This document shows positions 5,366 through 6,071 of a stretch of DNA of 6,071 nucleotides, piece after piece. The stretch spans positions 1 through 6,071 of the forward strand of contig CAUGJN010000116.1 in the NCBI GenBank assembly GCA_959599635.1, in the 5' to 3' direction. Made by a program: the position numbers and the translations under genes. Each line of letters begins with the position of its first letter. Within the stretch, counting starts at the first letter, position 1. This stretch comes from an uncultured Collinsella sp. Lineage in GTDB: Bacteria > Actinomycetota > Coriobacteriia > Coriobacteriales > Coriobacteriaceae. The notes beneath the pieces were generated by a model. The model saw only the letters and a list, made by a program, of their open reading frames with translations. It did not search any database and was not told the origin of the DNA.

Positions 5366-6071
5366 ATGGGCAAGATTCTTGGTATCGACCTTGGTACTAC
5401 TAACTCCGCAATGGCCGTCCTCGAGGGCGGTTCTCCGACCATTATCGTGAACGCCGAGGGCGACCGCACCACCCCGTCTGTCGTGGGCTTCCGTGCCGAC
5501 GGCGACCGCGTCGTGGGTAAGGCCGCTAAGAACCAGGCTGTCACCAACCCCAAGAACACCGTGTTCTCCATCAAGCGCTTCATGGGCCGCAAGTACTCCG
5601 AGTGCACCTCCGAGATCAAGACCGTGCCGTATGAGGTCAAGGAGGGTCAGGGCGGCCGTGCCGTCGTCGACATCGAGGGCAAGGATTACACCGCCGAGCA
5701 GGTGAGCGCCATGACGCTCGCAAAGATGAAGGCCGACGCCGAGAAGTATCTGGGCGAGACCGTCACCGACGCCGTCATCACCGTCCCGGCCTACTTCAAC
5801 GACGCCCAGCGTCAGGCCACCAAGGACGCCGGTAAGATCGCCGGCCTCAACGTCAAGCGTATCGTCAACGAGCCGACTGCTGCTGCTCTTGCCTATGGCC
5901 TGGACAAGCAGGGCACCGACCAGCGCATCCTGGTCTTCGACCTGGGCGGCGGCACCTTCGACGTCTCCATCCTCGACCTCGCCGACGGCGTGTTTGAGGT
6001 TCTGTCCACCTCGGGCGACAACCACCTGGGCGGCGACGACTGGGATCAGCGCGTCATCGACTGGATGGCCG
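5366..6071 (+). CDS. dnaK: Chaperone DnaK (Hsp70), N-terminal part
   Basis: DnaK is the ATP-driven cytoplasmic Hsp70 that folds and disaggregates proteins with DnaJ and GrpE. The window holds 235 codons of its ATPase domain; the rest lies beyond the right edge. Phosphate loop 1 is ILGIDLGTTNS (4-14), followed by IKRFMGRK with catalytic K70, ITVPAYFNDAQRQATKDA, NEPTAAALAYG (168-178), phosphate loop 2 DLGGGTFD (192-199) and GDNHLGGDDWD. The ATG at 5366 follows AGAGGG (5352-5357) by eight bases. Compared with Bacillus and Mycobacterium DnaK as I recall them, residues about 78-101 form a segment about 22 residues longer, of the kind seen in Gram-negative DnaK. No CIRCE or HAIR operator sequence is visible upstream, although HspR/HAIR control is common in actinobacteria. 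Confidence 0.98.
   Translation, partial: MGKILGIDLGTTNSAMAVLEGGSPTIIVNAEGDRTTPSVVGFRADGDRVVGKAAKNQAVTNPKNTVFSIKRFMGRKYSECTSEIKTVPYEVKEGQGGRAVVDIEGKDYTAEQVSAMTLAKMKADAEKYLGETVTDAVITVPAYFNDAQRQATKDAGKIAGLNVKRIVNEPTAAALAYGLDKQGTDQRILVFDLGGGTFDVSILDLADGVFEVLSTSGDNHLGGDDWDQRVIDWMA

Noticed and set aside
5363..6025. 220-codon open frame on the minus strand opposite dnaK
   Set aside because: It is the well-known antisense shadow of dnaK caused by strong codon bias; it has no ribosome site of note, and the plus-strand DnaK motifs are unambiguous.

Overview
The window is a G+C-rich stretch that fits a gut actinobacterium of the class Coriobacteriia, most likely Collinsella or a close relative. This rests on protein flavour, for example an actinobacterial-looking DnaK end (GDNHLGGDDWDQR), on the 3H-type niacin repressor sitting beside nadABC, and on an anaerobe-type 2[4Fe-4S] ferredoxin. 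The genus is inferred, not proven.

Layout. Positions 1-220 (minus) are the N-terminal half of a response-regulator receiver domain that runs off the left edge. A 292-base divergent spacer follows, carrying a striking perfect 19+19 base palindrome (428-471) over a likely nadA promoter. Then comes a tight plus-strand operon: nadA (quinolinate synthase), nadB (L-aspartate oxidase, GTG start), nadC (quinolinate phosphoribosyltransferase) and a NiaR-family repressor whose ATG overlaps the nadC stop. Together NadB, NadA and NadC convert aspartate plus dihydroxyacetone phosphate to nicotinate mononucleotide. The NiaR-type protein probably senses niacin and shuts the operon off through the palindrome. 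After the operon lie a 21-bp imperfect inverted repeat and a strong bidirectional terminator shared with a convergent small ferredoxin gene (4584-4769, minus).

The 596 bases between the ferredoxin and dnaK hold no convincing gene but much structure: a ferredoxin promoter, a minus-strand intrinsic terminator with no gene in front of it, a 118-base exactly symmetric nested inverted repeat, an AT-rich dnaK promoter zone and a GC-rich hairpin in the dnaK leader. The window ends inside dnaK (235 codons present).

The observations most worth checking are the operator palindrome, the nested inverted repeat plus orphan terminator (REP-like pair, or a structured minus-strand RNA), the second intergenic inverted repeat, and a segment of about 22 extra residues in DnaK that Bacillus and Mycobacterium DnaK lack but Gram-negative DnaK has. 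No wholly new multi-gene system is visible; the coding content is ordinary metabolism and chaperone genes.
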